Assembly (NCBI GenBank): GCA_964607025.1
Contig: CAZSIL010000032.1
Span: forward strand, 1 to 14,509
Direction: 5' to 3'
Length of the DNA stretch: 14,509 nt
Source of the DNA: SIG565 sp964607025
Lineage (GTDB): Bacteria; Bacillota; Clostridia; Oscillospirales; Acutalibacteraceae
Shown here piece by piece: positions 1-7,867 of the stretch. The position numbers and the translations under genes were made by a program. Under the pieces are notes generated by a model, which ran no database searches, was not told the DNA's origin, and was given only the letters and a program-made list of their open reading frames with translations. Numbering within the stretch: the stretch's first letter is position 1; the number at the start of each line of letters is the position of its first letter.

Positions 1-89
1 GCGGACTCTCTCAGGAGGAGCTTGCAGAAAAGGTGTTTGTCACCCGTCAGGCAGTCAGCCGTTGGGAAACAGGGGTTTCACATAGTTAG
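1..89 (+). pseudogene. Truncated XRE-family HTH regulator fragment
   Basis: The frame starting at base 3 reads GLSQEELAEK followed by a TRQAVSRWETG motif and stops at TAG (87-89). This is the core helix-turn-helix of XRE/Cro-type repressors (LSQEELAEK...V[ST]RQAVS[RK]WE). In intact family members the motif is followed by a further helix and usually a C-terminal domain, but here only about five residues follow WETG. The gene therefore ends prematurely and is probably a decayed remnant. Its 5' part lies outside the window. No obvious continuation was found in the other two forward frames after the stop. Confidence 0.7.
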
Positions 90-184
90 GGAAGCAGTGG
101 TTGAATCAATCCGCGTAATGCATTGCTTCATAAACAACTTATAGCGTTTACATATTGCATTGTGGAAGGTTTTGAAATAAAATG

Positions 185-193
185 TGATAAAAT
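185..193 (+). promoter_or_regulatory. Possible extended -10 promoter of the first sigma factor gene
   Basis: TGA-TAAAAT is an extended -10 (TGn plus a 5/6 match to TATAAT) lying 63 bases upstream of the ATG at 257. No convincing -35 element is found 16-18 bases further upstream, so this is a weak call resting on the TGn motif. Confidence 0.3.
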
Positions 194-256
194 ATCTAAC
201 ATTAATGTCCCCAAATTTGAAATTGCCGCACTTTATGAGTGAAAGGAGTTGAAAAA

Positions 257-1810
257 ATGTCAAACACAACCGAACAGCAGGAATACTTAATAAACGAGTT
301 TACTGAAAATTATATGGAAAAGCTCTTTTATTTCTGTCTGAAAAAGACAAGCAGTAACACAGAGGCTGAGGATCTGACGCAAGATATCGCGCTTAATGTT
401 ATAACTGCTTTGAATAAAGGCACCACCCCGACAGACTTTTCGGCATGGGTTTGGCAGATTGCACGCAATCGTTATTCTGTGTGGGCTGATAAAAAACATA
501 AACGTAATGCAACCATAACCGGCTTTGACATCGGAGAATATGAGATCAAAGACGAACGCGAGAATATCCTTGATAAAATGATACACGGTGAACAATTATC
601 ACTGCTTCGACGGGAGTTGGCGTTTATTAAGAGCGATTATCGTAATATTGTTGTTGCTTATTACATTGATAACAGAAGTCTGCGTGATATTTCTAATACC
701 CTTTCGCTTCCACTTGAAACTGTGAAGAAACGACTTTATCGTGCAAGAAAAATTTTGAAAGAAGGTATGGATATGGCAAGAGAATTTGGAAAACGCAGTT
801 ATAATCCCGAGCAAATTGCATTCGTGATGAATGGTAGAGATGGTAAAAATGGACAGCCTTGGTCTATAATAACGCATTTGATGTATAAAAATATTTTTTT
901 AGAAACATACGAAAATCCACAAACTGCGGAAGAACTGTCACTGGAATTGGGTATAGCTTTGCCTTATATGGAGGATGAACTTGAATTTCTGGCGCGTGAA
1001 CAGTTGCTCCGCAAGGAAGGCAACAGATACCAAACTGATTTTTGTATAGTAAGCCGAGATGAACAACGTGCAAGATTCGACACCAACAAAAAGACTACAA
1101 AGCTTCTGACTGAAAAAATCTGCGCATTAATTGATGCTTATATAAAAAGAGACGGTGCAAAGGCGAATGTTGCTTATATCGGATACGAAGCAGCGAAATG
1201 GGCATTGGTAGTACGCGCATTCGATTGCTTAAAGTATTTTGCGTTTGAAAGCAATGATAACAATGATAGCAGTGAAAAAAATACGCACCCGTCACGCCCC
1301 GACGATGGAGCTTGGTCATTGACCGGATATGAAACTATAGACTGGCAGGAGCCGGCTTTCGTTGGTCTGCACGGATATCTTTCGCACGACGAAAATGAGG
1401 TCAAACAGTATATAGATTTCGGTCAATACAAATTCTTTTACAAAAACATTCAAGAAAAAACGCCAGTTCATTTATCTTGGAAAGAGGTTTACACACTTTG
1501 GCTTGTATGCAACAGCTCAACGGAGGCGTGCGAACAAGGTTATCTTAAAAAGATGCTTCAATATGGATATTTGAGAAAGGAAAACGACAAAATAATCCCA
1601 AATCTCGTTGTGTTTGACCGAAATGCGCATAATCCATTTAATGAAGCTTTGAATGCAGAACTGTCGGTATTGAAAGATGAGATTTACGCCCTTTTCAGGC
1701 AAGCACCAGATATCACGCGCGGGTATATTGTTGAACAGGCACTGACAAACGGGTGGTTGACACATAACGATGATATGATCAACTCGCTAGGTGCATATAT
1801 TTATTTATAA
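257..1810 (+). CDS. ECF-like sigma-70 factor with long C-terminal extension (sigma A)
   Basis: The 517-residue product begins as an ECF-type sigma factor. Sigma2 spans about residues 12-85, with AEDLTQDI at 37-44 and AWVWQIARNR at 63-72. Sigma4 spans about 115-170, with the HTH SLRDISNTLSLPLETVKKRL. Ordinary ECF factors end here at 160-200 residues. This one continues for ~340 residues: a winged-helix-like segment at about 205-265 (AEELSLELGI, then a KEGNRYQT wing) and a domain of unknown fold containing RPDDGAW near 347-353. The ATG at 257 is preferred because AAAGGAG sits 8-14 bases upstream; a GTG at 239 in the same frame has no ribosome binding site. A divergent paralogue with the same layout lies at 10584-12212. 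No anti-sigma gene is adjacent, so the extension may act as a built-in sensor (inference). Sigma-factor identity is confident; the role of the extension is unknown. Confidence 0.88.
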   Translation: MSNTTEQQEYLINEFTENYMEKLFYFCLKKTSSNTEAEDLTQDIALNVITALNKGTTPTDFSAWVWQIARNRYSVWADKKHKRNATITGFDIGEYEIKDERENILDKMIHGEQLSLLRRELAFIKSDYRNIVVAYYIDNRSLRDISNTLSLPLETVKKRLYRARKILKEGMDMAREFGKRSYNPEQIAFVMNGRDGKNGQPWSIITHLMYKNIFLETYENPQTAEELSLELGIALPYMEDELEFLAREQLLRKEGNRYQTDFCIVSRDEQRARFDTNKKTTKLLTEKICALIDAYIKRDGAKANVAYIGYEAAKWALVVRAFDCLKYFAFESNDNNDSSEKNTHPSRPDDGAWSLTGYETIDWQEPAFVGLHGYLSHDENEVKQYIDFGQYKFFYKNIQEKTPVHLSWKEVYTLWLVCNSSTEACEQGYLKKMLQYGYLRKENDKIIPNLVVFDRNAHNPFNEALNAELSVLKDEIYALFRQAPDITRGYIVEQALTNGWLTHNDDMINSLGAYIYL

Positions 1811-1854
1811 CACAAGCAAAACAGCACCTCAGGCTGTCTTGCATACATTTTGAC

Positions 1855-1890
1855 AGAAAAAACCTGCAAGACATCAAAACCTTGCAGGTT
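1855..1890 (-). terminator. Rho-independent terminator for the minus-strand remnant gene
   Basis: AACCTGCAAG (1861-1870) and CTTGCAGGTT (1881-1890) form a perfect 10-bp stem with a 10-base loop. Read on the minus strand the stem is followed by a run of six T residues (GGTTTTTTC), the classic intrinsic-terminator form. It lies 12 bases past the stop of the minus-strand remnant at 1902. Read on the plus strand there is no T-run, so any termination of the sigma A transcript here would rely on the stem alone. Confidence 0.8.
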
Positions 1891-1901
1891 GCTTACTGTC
1901 A

Positions 1902-2144
1902 TTATTGATCAATCCAAGAGGTAATCTCTAATGTATCATTACCTTTCGAGCCGTCATAATAATTTATATCACAACATTCACCGCTTATTCTTACAAAAAT
2001 ATTGTCATTTTGTCTTTCAACAATTTCGATCCTATTTTTATAGGTAGGAGTGTGTTCACAATAATAGAAGACGGCATCCTCGTCACTTTCGTTTGCATTT
2101 TCAAAAATAACTCCGCTCTTGATTTCGTTCCCACTATTTAGATA
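1902..2144 (-). pseudogene. 5'-truncated minus-strand gene remnant
   Basis: On the minus strand an open frame runs for 81 codons from just after a TAA at 2145-2147 to its stop at 1902-1904. It has no in-frame ATG or GTG at its beginning. The peptide looks like real coding sequence: it is acidic and aromatic, with NESDEDAVFYYCEH early, RISGECCDINYYDGSKG in the middle and LEITSWIDQ at the end. It is followed at the right distance by an intrinsic terminator at 1855-1890. This pattern fits the C-terminal end of an older gene whose 5' part was lost when neighbouring DNA rearranged. The family is not recognised. The alternative is chance open frame; the retained terminator argues against that. Confidence 0.5.
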
Positions 2145-2211
2145 TTAATCATATTGATGCACAATGTGATTTTACTAGAAATTTTTTCAAAATTGAAGTA
2201 TTATCGAATAC

Positions 2212-2240
2212 TTGTTTTTGACAGATTCATGTGTTATATT
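2212..2240 (+). promoter_or_regulatory. Promoter upstream of the AraC-family regulator
   Basis: TTGTTT (2212-2217) and TATATT (2235-2240) are separated by 17 bases, and the -10 is preceded by TGT, giving an extended -10. It is 50 bases upstream of the start codon at 2290. Spacing and extended -10 fit a vegetative (sigma-A) promoter. Confidence 0.55.
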
Positions 2241-2289
2241 AAACAATAGTATTTAGTATTCTATTTAAGCAGAATCGCAGGTGTATCAC

Positions 2290-3552
2290 ATGAAAAACGA
2301 GAATATTATATCACGGATAACCGCTTACAGACAAGTACTTGACACCGAAACTTCGGTCGATTCGCTGTCCCAAAACTGTTATATATCTATTATGCAACTT
2401 CGTCGAGATTTTTATAGCTCCACCGGATACAGTGTAAACGAATATCTGCGTCGTCTCCGTTTGTCCAAAGCGTTGTGTAAAATCAAAAATTCCGCAATGC
2501 CGTTGGATGATATAGCATATTCCTGCGGATATAGTTCACAGCAAGCACTTTGCCGAGAAATTAGAATTTTATTGAATACAACTGCAACGGAATATCGAAA
2601 CAGTAACGATTATTACCTATTATCCGCACCGCGCGAAAATATACCGTTTTTAACAGAGGTTAAAAGTACCCATATACCTGCAACCCAATGCCTGAAATAT
2701 TATTGTTCGGTTATTCGCGGCATTGAAAATAAAGCTGTTACATTTTTTTTGAGAAACAATCCCGATTACAGCGGACGCATTTGGGGACGTAACGGCACAC
2801 AAAAAGGTAATCTTCTTTGCTATGAGTTGTATATAGAACCGTATGAAAACATTAATATCAGCGGATTTGAAAAAGGCGGTCGTTTTAACGGCTATGCTGT
2901 AGTTTGTGCTCAAATCAAGGTGAAAAACAACGAAGAAAAGATAAATTCGGCATGGGATTATTTGTATTCGGAGTGGTTGCCAAACAGTATGTTTGAATAT
3001 GCGGGAATAGCCGACAACACTTATGAAAATCATTATTTTGAAGAATACTATTATGAGGATGCTGCGCCGACACATTTGAAGTTATATCTTCCGTTGGTGC
3101 GTGGTAAGAACAACACAAAAATCACTATCGAAGCTTCAAAGACCATTCGATTTCTTGTATCTTCCAAAATAGGCGCAAACTCCGAAAAAGAAGCGAGCGA
3201 TGCAGTTATTTCTTATTTGTCTGAATATCATCCTCACGCGTTAAAGAACATAAAGGAATTTTACAGCTGTCCAAACGGCGATACATATACCTGCGGAGTG
3301 AGAACCGATTTATGTGTTAATATAAGCGACGATATGCGGATATTGAATTATGAGCACAAGCCTTTTGCAATAATGCATCTATCGGGAATATGCGATTTTG
3401 ATGAAGCCTCCTATATGCTTTTGAATTGGCTTGCAGAAAACAATATAACTGCCGACGGTAAGCCTTTTGCTGTTTATGATACATCCGTGAGCTATGACGA
3501 TCCTACAATGAAAATATTTTGTCCCATAATAGTGAAAAATGTTCTTATTTGA
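2290..3552 (+). CDS. AraC-family regulator with tandem GyrI-like sensor domains
   Basis: The 420-residue product starts with a two-HTH AraC/XylS DNA-binding domain at about residues 22-105: SVDSLSQNCYIS as first HTH, GYSVNEYLRRLRLSKA as linker helix, and DDIAYSCGYSSQQALCREIR as second HTH. The rest appears to be a duplicated GyrI/SOUL-like small-molecule binding module, one half at about 115-275 (ending in THLKLYLPLV) and one at about 310-420 (ending in YDDPTMKIFCPI). Such modules in AraC proteins bind drug-like or other small ligands. The ATG at 2290 is chosen over a GTG at 2281 because GCAGGTG sits just before it. It is 92 bases upstream of the 587-residue gene in the same direction, and a typical AraC regulator would be expected to act on that neighbour. 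The ligand is unknown. Confidence 0.82.
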   Translation: MKNENIISRITAYRQVLDTETSVDSLSQNCYISIMQLRRDFYSSTGYSVNEYLRRLRLSKALCKIKNSAMPLDDIAYSCGYSSQQALCREIRILLNTTATEYRNSNDYYLLSAPRENIPFLTEVKSTHIPATQCLKYYCSVIRGIENKAVTFFLRNNPDYSGRIWGRNGTQKGNLLCYELYIEPYENINISGFEKGGRFNGYAVVCAQIKVKNNEEKINSAWDYLYSEWLPNSMFEYAGIADNTYENHYFEEYYYEDAAPTHLKLYLPLVRGKNNTKITIEASKTIRFLVSSKIGANSEKEASDAVISYLSEYHPHALKNIKEFYSCPNGDTYTCGVRTDLCVNISDDMRILNYEHKPFAIMHLSGICDFDEASYMLLNWLAENNITADGKPFAVYDTSVSYDDPTMKIFCPIIVKNVLI

Positions 3553-3600
3553 TAATACTTTCATCGTATTTTATGCCATAATAAGTGCAGAATTGACGCG

Positions 3601-3621
3601 TCTCAAGATTAAGCCTTGAGA
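3601..3621. promoter_or_regulatory. Inverted repeat upstream of the 587-residue gene
   Basis: TCTCAAG (3601-3607) and CTTGAGA (3615-3621) form a perfect 7-bp dyad with a 7-base spacer, placed 23 bases before the ATG at 3645. The position suits either an operator for the adjacent AraC-type regulator or a weak hairpin in the mRNA leader. No T-run follows, so it is not a good terminator. Confidence 0.4.
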
Positions 3622-3644
3622 TTAAAAGAAAGGATAATTATATT

Positions 3645-5408
3645 ATGGCAGTAAAGAAACCCGAACAAACACCACAGGGCTACAGTCCGAAAAAACCTGC
3701 TATTGTAAAAATGGCAAAAAATTCGATAGATATCGAAAAAAGCAATGTGCTGTTGCCCTCTGCTATGCTTGAAAATATCGTTTCTCCCGATGAACCTTGG
3801 GTTGGCAGTTGCAGCTATTTGCTGTGTTTGACCTCGCTGTTTATGTATCTCGAAAGAGACACCGACGATTATTATCACGATGAATCCATGAAGGTGGATT
3901 TCAACGGAAATTTCGGCTTCGGAGATGAAAACAATACCGAGCTTACTTTGCTCAACCGTGAGCGTATCTATAAGGTATTCCTTACCGTTACGGGTATGGG
4001 ACTTGTAAACCATTGGACCAATGTTTGGCAAAACCAGAATTACGAAAAGGCGGATGGTTTTCTTGAACGATCGATGTTCTTTTGCGGATACGGATATGAT
4101 ATTTTTGATAATATTACACCTGCTTCGGTAATGGAGCGTGTGAAACTATCAATTTGTTCCGATGTTCCCATTATGGCGGCGTATGAAAGCGGTTGGGAGC
4201 TTATAATCGGATACGACGAAATCGAATGCGCTCTTATTATACGAAAAGGCGAAGGCACTGTTCTGAAAAAGGATTACACCGACGGATTAAAATATCTTCT
4301 CTGTGTTACAGAAACCGGTCTTGAAAAACCGGATTGGAAAGAAATCGTCAGAGGCATTATAGATACCATGGAAACGGATGATTCCGAAACCGGCATAAAC
4401 GGATATTATAAGGTTATCGATTATCTTTTGGATGACAGTAATTTCAGTAACCTAAGTGATGAAGAGGCAGGTCCGGTTGCAAATTCAATTATATGGGGCT
4501 ATTTTGTAAGCCATGCGGAAATGCGCGGTTTTTCGGGAATGGGCTTCGAGTGGAGATTCCTTAACCGCTATGAACAAGTAAACGAAATGGCTGATTTATT
4601 CTGTCAGCTCAGCTATTACGGCGACCAGCATCATCAGATCGCATGGTGCGGTGACAATATTTTTAAAATGTATGGCGGTGATATCCGAAACAGAGTGTTG
4701 AGAGAAAAACTTGCAATAGTAGTTTATTATTTTATAGAAAACGATATGATCATCTGTAGGCTGTTAAAGCAGGCACTAGGGCTTAACACACCCGATGTTC
4801 TTGTCCCGAAGGACAGAAGAACCGGGGAGATTTACAGCACTCAAATCAAAGTTAATGAAAAAATTACAGCCGAGGAAATATTGGCGGACATTAAGGTCAA
4901 AAACAGTTTTACTGTTGATTTTGATAAGGATCTGAAACCTTATGAAAGCGCAGAACTTACAAGAAAAGACGATTCTGTTGAAATAACAAGCCATAATGAT
5001 GTATGGGGGCAGGACGGTATAGCAGTTACCAAAAAAGTCAACTATCCGTTTAGGGTTGATATGCGTGCTAAAACTGATAATATGAATATCCATTTGTATT
5101 ACGAAGAAGCATATATATCTTTCAGACAGCACCCTCATTGCCCCGATTCGCTTTGGATACGAGATCTGCTTCTCGGGTTGTACCTCGGCTATGATGGCGG
5201 CGGAATACCTGTCGATGAATTTATTGACATTATATGGATCATTAACAGAGAATATATGGCTGTTATCGTAGATGGTAAGGTACTCCATTACGGCAAAAAT
5301 TATCCATTTATGCGTGTTATTAATAATAAAACCGACGAATTCCGTTTCGGTACCGCAGAGGGCAGTAAACTTACTGTGGAAAAGATTGTAATATCTGAGC
5401 TTGAATAA
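3645..5408 (+). CDS. Large protein: possible inactive papain-like (BtrH/C39-type) domain plus lectin-like C-terminal domain
   Basis: The product has 587 residues with no signal peptide or membrane segment, so it is probably cytoplasmic. Residues ~45-205 resemble the papain-like front of BtrH/C39-type proteins: WVGSCSYLLCLTSL with a possible catalytic Cys at 56, and later VPIMAAYESGWELIIGYDE. The His that normally precedes xxxxGYD is replaced by WE, so catalysis is doubtful. Residues ~225-400 are helical. Residues ~420-587 look like a concanavalin A-like beta-sandwich, with DMRAKTDNMNIHLYY, then IIWIINREYMAVIVDGKVLHY. The start has AAAGGA 10-15 bases upstream. The gene follows the AraC regulator and overlaps nothing; the next gene starts 28 bases after its stop, so they are probably co-transcribed. 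It may be a sensor or carbohydrate/peptide-binding partner (inference). Confidence 0.75.
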   Translation: MAVKKPEQTPQGYSPKKPAIVKMAKNSIDIEKSNVLLPSAMLENIVSPDEPWVGSCSYLLCLTSLFMYLERDTDDYYHDESMKVDFNGNFGFGDENNTELTLLNRERIYKVFLTVTGMGLVNHWTNVWQNQNYEKADGFLERSMFFCGYGYDIFDNITPASVMERVKLSICSDVPIMAAYESGWELIIGYDEIECALIIRKGEGTVLKKDYTDGLKYLLCVTETGLEKPDWKEIVRGIIDTMETDDSETGINGYYKVIDYLLDDSNFSNLSDEEAGPVANSIIWGYFVSHAEMRGFSGMGFEWRFLNRYEQVNEMADLFCQLSYYGDQHHQIAWCGDNIFKMYGGDIRNRVLREKLAIVVYYFIENDMIICRLLKQALGLNTPDVLVPKDRRTGEIYSTQIKVNEKITAEEILADIKVKNSFTVDFDKDLKPYESAELTRKDDSVEITSHNDVWGQDGIAVTKKVNYPFRVDMRAKTDNMNIHLYYEEAYISFRQHPHCPDSLWIRDLLLGLYLGYDGGGIPVDEFIDIIWIINREYMAVIVDGKVLHYGKNYPFMRVINNKTDEFRFGTAEGSKLTVEKIVISELE

Positions 5409-5436
5409 GTCACAAATCAAATGGAAGGATTCTCAA

Positions 5437-6621
5437 ATGCAATTTGAAAGAAACACTACCGAATTTCCCACAATGGTTCACCGTGATATTTATATGAAGG
5501 CGCTCCGCCTCGTTCCGCCGGAGGTATCTCTGGCGGAACTCGAAAAAACAGACCCGGAAATGGCTGCAAGCGGACGTGAATTTTATAATTTTATGCTCGA
5601 GTTCTACGGCGATATGTATTGCAATGCGGATGTTTACGGCATAACTTACGGTGCATATGAAACTTTCGCGGCAGGACGTAAGTGGGGTAATATACGTTTG
5701 CGCGTAAAAGATGCAGGCGATTATTATGATCTTTCGGGAGCACAAATCGAGTCATATGTCAGATTTATTCACGAGATTGCACTCTATTGCCATATATCTG
5801 AAAACTGTTGTTATCTTTCTTATGAGAATTTTGAAAAGGTCAAGGATCTAAAGAGAGTAACAGCGGTTAAGGGTCAGCATTTACTGCTCCCTATCGAGAC
5901 GGTCATGAAAAATCTCGAAAGAGTGGGTCTGTATTTCTGCGATAACGGATGTAAAATACAGGTCATAAGTGACAAATATCCTAATATGTTCTTATCTGCA
6001 TCTGCGCTTAGGCATGCGGTAGAAGATACCATTATAAATCCCGTATCCAAAAAACTGAAATATTTCTTCGGCGAATATATCGATACGCTCGAATTCAGGC
6101 TGTTGCAAGGAATCTACTACCCTGATTTTGAGGACCAGATACGTTCGCTATCTGATAAAGACCGCGAGGCAGTTATAGCACTGGACATACTGGCAAAGGA
6201 ATATAAGTTGCGCCCTAATTATAAAGCATCACAGAATGCTTTTGAGTATAAATACAAGGGGCAATATGTTATGGGTGTTTGGACGAATGGTTGCTTTGCT
6301 GAACCGAACAGTAAGCATTCATCGTGGATCAGATATGTGAGATGCCGCATTGCAGGTCCGGTTAATTCATCATATCTCGAAAATGTAGAAAAATGCGGCG
6401 AAGATTTCAAAAAATATTTCATGCGTCACCTTAATCTGTGCAGCGGATGTACTCCATGGCACTTAGCAGATACAAGCGCTATAAGATATATCTTTGGGAG
6501 AAAAGTACGGTTCTGTTCTGCTGATATAGCCGCAGAGTTTGCCGGTTTTACGATGAATGATCTACCTTATATCAGAAAATTTATTGAACTGCGAATTGAT
6601 CAAATAACACGTAATAAGTAG
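5437..6621 (+). CDS. Uncharacterised 394-residue protein, paralogue of the 7868 gene product
   Basis: I do not recognise the family. There is no signal peptide or membrane helix. The sequence shows VPPEVSLAEL at residues 26-36, a central FGEYIDTLEFRLL at about 210-223, and a C-terminal module with C335-x2-C338, H342 and C360 ending in IRKFIELRIDQI. All three blocks recur in order in the 334-residue product encoded at 7868-8872, whose cysteines are CxxC-x9-C-x15-C. A small zinc-ribbon-like knuckle is possible, but here one expected Cys is missing. The ATG at 5437 has GGAAGGA 7 bases upstream. A TTG at 5401 in the same frame overlaps the upstream stop and has no ribosome binding site. Close spacing suggests one operon with the 587-residue gene. 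Confidence 0.8.
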   Translation: MQFERNTTEFPTMVHRDIYMKALRLVPPEVSLAELEKTDPEMAASGREFYNFMLEFYGDMYCNADVYGITYGAYETFAAGRKWGNIRLRVKDAGDYYDLSGAQIESYVRFIHEIALYCHISENCCYLSYENFEKVKDLKRVTAVKGQHLLLPIETVMKNLERVGLYFCDNGCKIQVISDKYPNMFLSASALRHAVEDTIINPVSKKLKYFFGEYIDTLEFRLLQGIYYPDFEDQIRSLSDKDREAVIALDILAKEYKLRPNYKASQNAFEYKYKGQYVMGVWTNGCFAEPNSKHSSWIRYVRCRIAGPVNSSYLENVEKCGEDFKKYFMRHLNLCSGCTPWHLADTSAIRYIFGRKVRFCSADIAAEFAGFTMNDLPYIRKFIELRIDQITRNK

Positions 6622-6791
6622 CACATTATAGTTTCAATCGTTGTTAATATTGTTAGTCATAATCTATGATAATTATCAACTTAATTATAAGAATATATAT
6701 TAATTTAATTGCAATCTGTAAAAATATTTTTGTTAATAAATATTTTTATATGCTGGCGTTACCATTAATAAAATAAGGAGATAAAATTACC
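6622..6791. promoter_or_regulatory. AT-rich upstream region of lipoprotein gene with perfect 10-bp palindrome
   Basis: AAAAATATTT (6720-6729) and AAATATTTTT (6738-6747) form a perfect inverted repeat with an 8-base spacer. A candidate promoter, TTGCAA (6709-6714), 17 bases, GTTAAT (6732-6737), overlaps it, so the dyad could be an operator. AAGGAG (6775-6780) is the ribosome binding site for the gene at 6792. In DNA this AT-rich such a dyad can arise by chance. Confidence 0.35.
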
Positions 6792-7469
6792 ATGAAAAAA
6801 ATATTTTGTCTTGTCATGTGCTGTCTCATAACCGTTATTCTTAATGCTTGTTCACTATTCGGTGAATCAGCAGTATCATCCCAATCTACTTCGATGACTG
6901 ATAGTCTGCACGATTCAACAGATAATACCGAAGTCAATGCAACCAGTTCCGAATCGGATAAATCGAAATCGGACTATTCAGAAACCGTTTCCGAACCGGA
7001 TAACAGTTCCCATTTATCAAGCACCTCTCAAGATATTTCGGCTTCCACAGACGATATTTCGACACCCGATGACCATACGACGGAAAAAACTCTTTTGGCA
7101 GATTTGGGTGATATTACGGTTTATATTCTAAATGATGAAAGCTTCAACAAGGGCGAAGATGTGATATATCGTCACGACGATGGGGATATGTATAACATTA
7201 TGGTCTCATACACTGCTGATGCCGATATCACTGAGTTTCGCATTTTGAATTTTGATGAAAGCGAAGTTCTTTGCATTAGCGGAATAGATGCCGAAGTTGG
7301 GGATCTTTCAAAAGGTGAATCTGTGTATTCTAAGCAGTATGTTAACGACGTTACCATAAGCACAGGTTTCTCCTATGTAAACTCAAAGGGGATAACAGAA
7401 TACTACCATTTTACATGTAGTATGGCCGACGATTCCGGTTTTCATATACGTTCCTATGAAATCAACTGA
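6792..7469 (+). CDS. Secreted lipoprotein of unknown function
   Basis: The 225-residue product has a type II signal peptide: MKK, a hydrophobic stretch FCLVMCCLITVI, and the lipobox LNAC with the lipidated Cys at residue 20. After processing it would be anchored to the outer face of the membrane. Residues ~21-95 form a low-complexity Ser/Thr/Asp/Glu-rich tether, typical of Gram-positive surface lipoproteins. Residues ~96-225 form a compact acidic domain of alternating beta-type sequence (DITVYILND, YNIMVSYTADADITEF, SYVNSKGITEYYHFTC) that I cannot assign to a family. AAGGAG lies 11 bases before the ATG. It sits 170 bases after the 394-residue gene and probably has its own promoter. It is the only exported product in the cluster. 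Confidence 0.83.
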   Translation: MKKIFCLVMCCLITVILNACSLFGESAVSSQSTSMTDSLHDSTDNTEVNATSSESDKSKSDYSETVSEPDNSSHLSSTSQDISASTDDISTPDDHTTEKTLLADLGDITVYILNDESFNKGEDVIYRHDDGDMYNIMVSYTADADITEFRILNFDESEVLCISGIDAEVGDLSKGESVYSKQYVNDVTISTGFSYVNSKGITEYYHFTCSMADDSGFHIRSYEIN

Positions 7470-7598
7470 TCTTTTGTTTTTAGACCTGTTATGTTGATGC
7501 ATGATTTTATGTGTTAATAGAGTTCTTAATATTAACAGAGTATGTTGAATCGTTTATTCAGTGAATAACAAAAGTGTAATTGAGTTATTTTGAAGATC

Positions 7599-7627
7599 TT
7601 GCAAGAAAAAGGATTCAAATATATTAT
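7599..7627 (+). promoter_or_regulatory. Candidate promoter for the 334-residue protein gene
   Basis: TTGCAA (7599-7604) and TATTAT (7622-7627) are separated by 17 bases, giving 4/6 and 5/6 matches to the sigma-A consensus. Transcription from here would run through the hairpin at 7770-7804 before reaching the start codon at 7868, giving a leader of about 230 bases. Confidence 0.45.
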
Positions 7628-7769
7628 TTGCGATTCTAAATAAAATGATTTTTATAAAAAATGCGGATATAATGTGTTATTCCAATTTGATTTTTTCAAA
7701 AGATTATCGGTTGATTCATCGGCACTCGCAACCATATTTACAGCTATATTTAACTGTATTGAGTTATAA

Positions 7770-7804
7770 AAAATGTGTTGTTTTAATTAGCGACAACACA
7801 TTTT
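7770..7804 (+). terminator. Perfect 12-bp terminator-like hairpin in the leader of the 7868 gene
   Basis: AAAATGTGTTGT (7770-7781) and ACAACACATTTT (7793-7804) are perfectly complementary with an 11-base loop. The A-run on the left and T-run on the right give it the form of a bidirectional intrinsic terminator, though the T-run is short and partly inside the stem. It lies 63 bases before the ATG at 7868 and after the candidate promoter, so it could be an attenuator; it could also end the lipoprotein transcript. Confidence 0.6.
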
Positions 7805-7867
7805 CTATATTACGTTTGCTTAATTCATGTAATCAGTATTATTAATTGTTTCAAAGAAGGTATTTAT

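Larger units (their letters stand above)
7470..7867. other. 398-base intergenic leader with promoter and terminator-like hairpins
   Basis: This stretch holds no convincing gene. A 66-codon open frame at 7645-7845 has no ribosome binding site and contains a terminator hairpin, so it is not called. Visible structure: an 8-bp dyad TGTTAATA/TATTAACA (7512-7537) that may weakly terminate the lipoprotein transcript; a TTATTCA-G-TGAATAA palindrome (7554-7568); a promoter at 7599-7627; a 12-bp terminator-like hairpin at 7770-7804; and the ribosome binding site AAAGAAGG (7853-7860). Confidence 0.6.

Noticed and set aside
4776..5420. 214-codon minus-strand open frame
   Set aside because: It is antisense to the 587-residue gene, has no ribosome binding site or recognisable domain, and mirrors the codon pattern of the real gene.
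7645..7845. 66-codon plus-strand open frame between the lipoprotein and the 334-residue gene
   Set aside because: No ribosome binding site, unremarkable composition, and a 12-bp terminator-like hairpin lies inside it.
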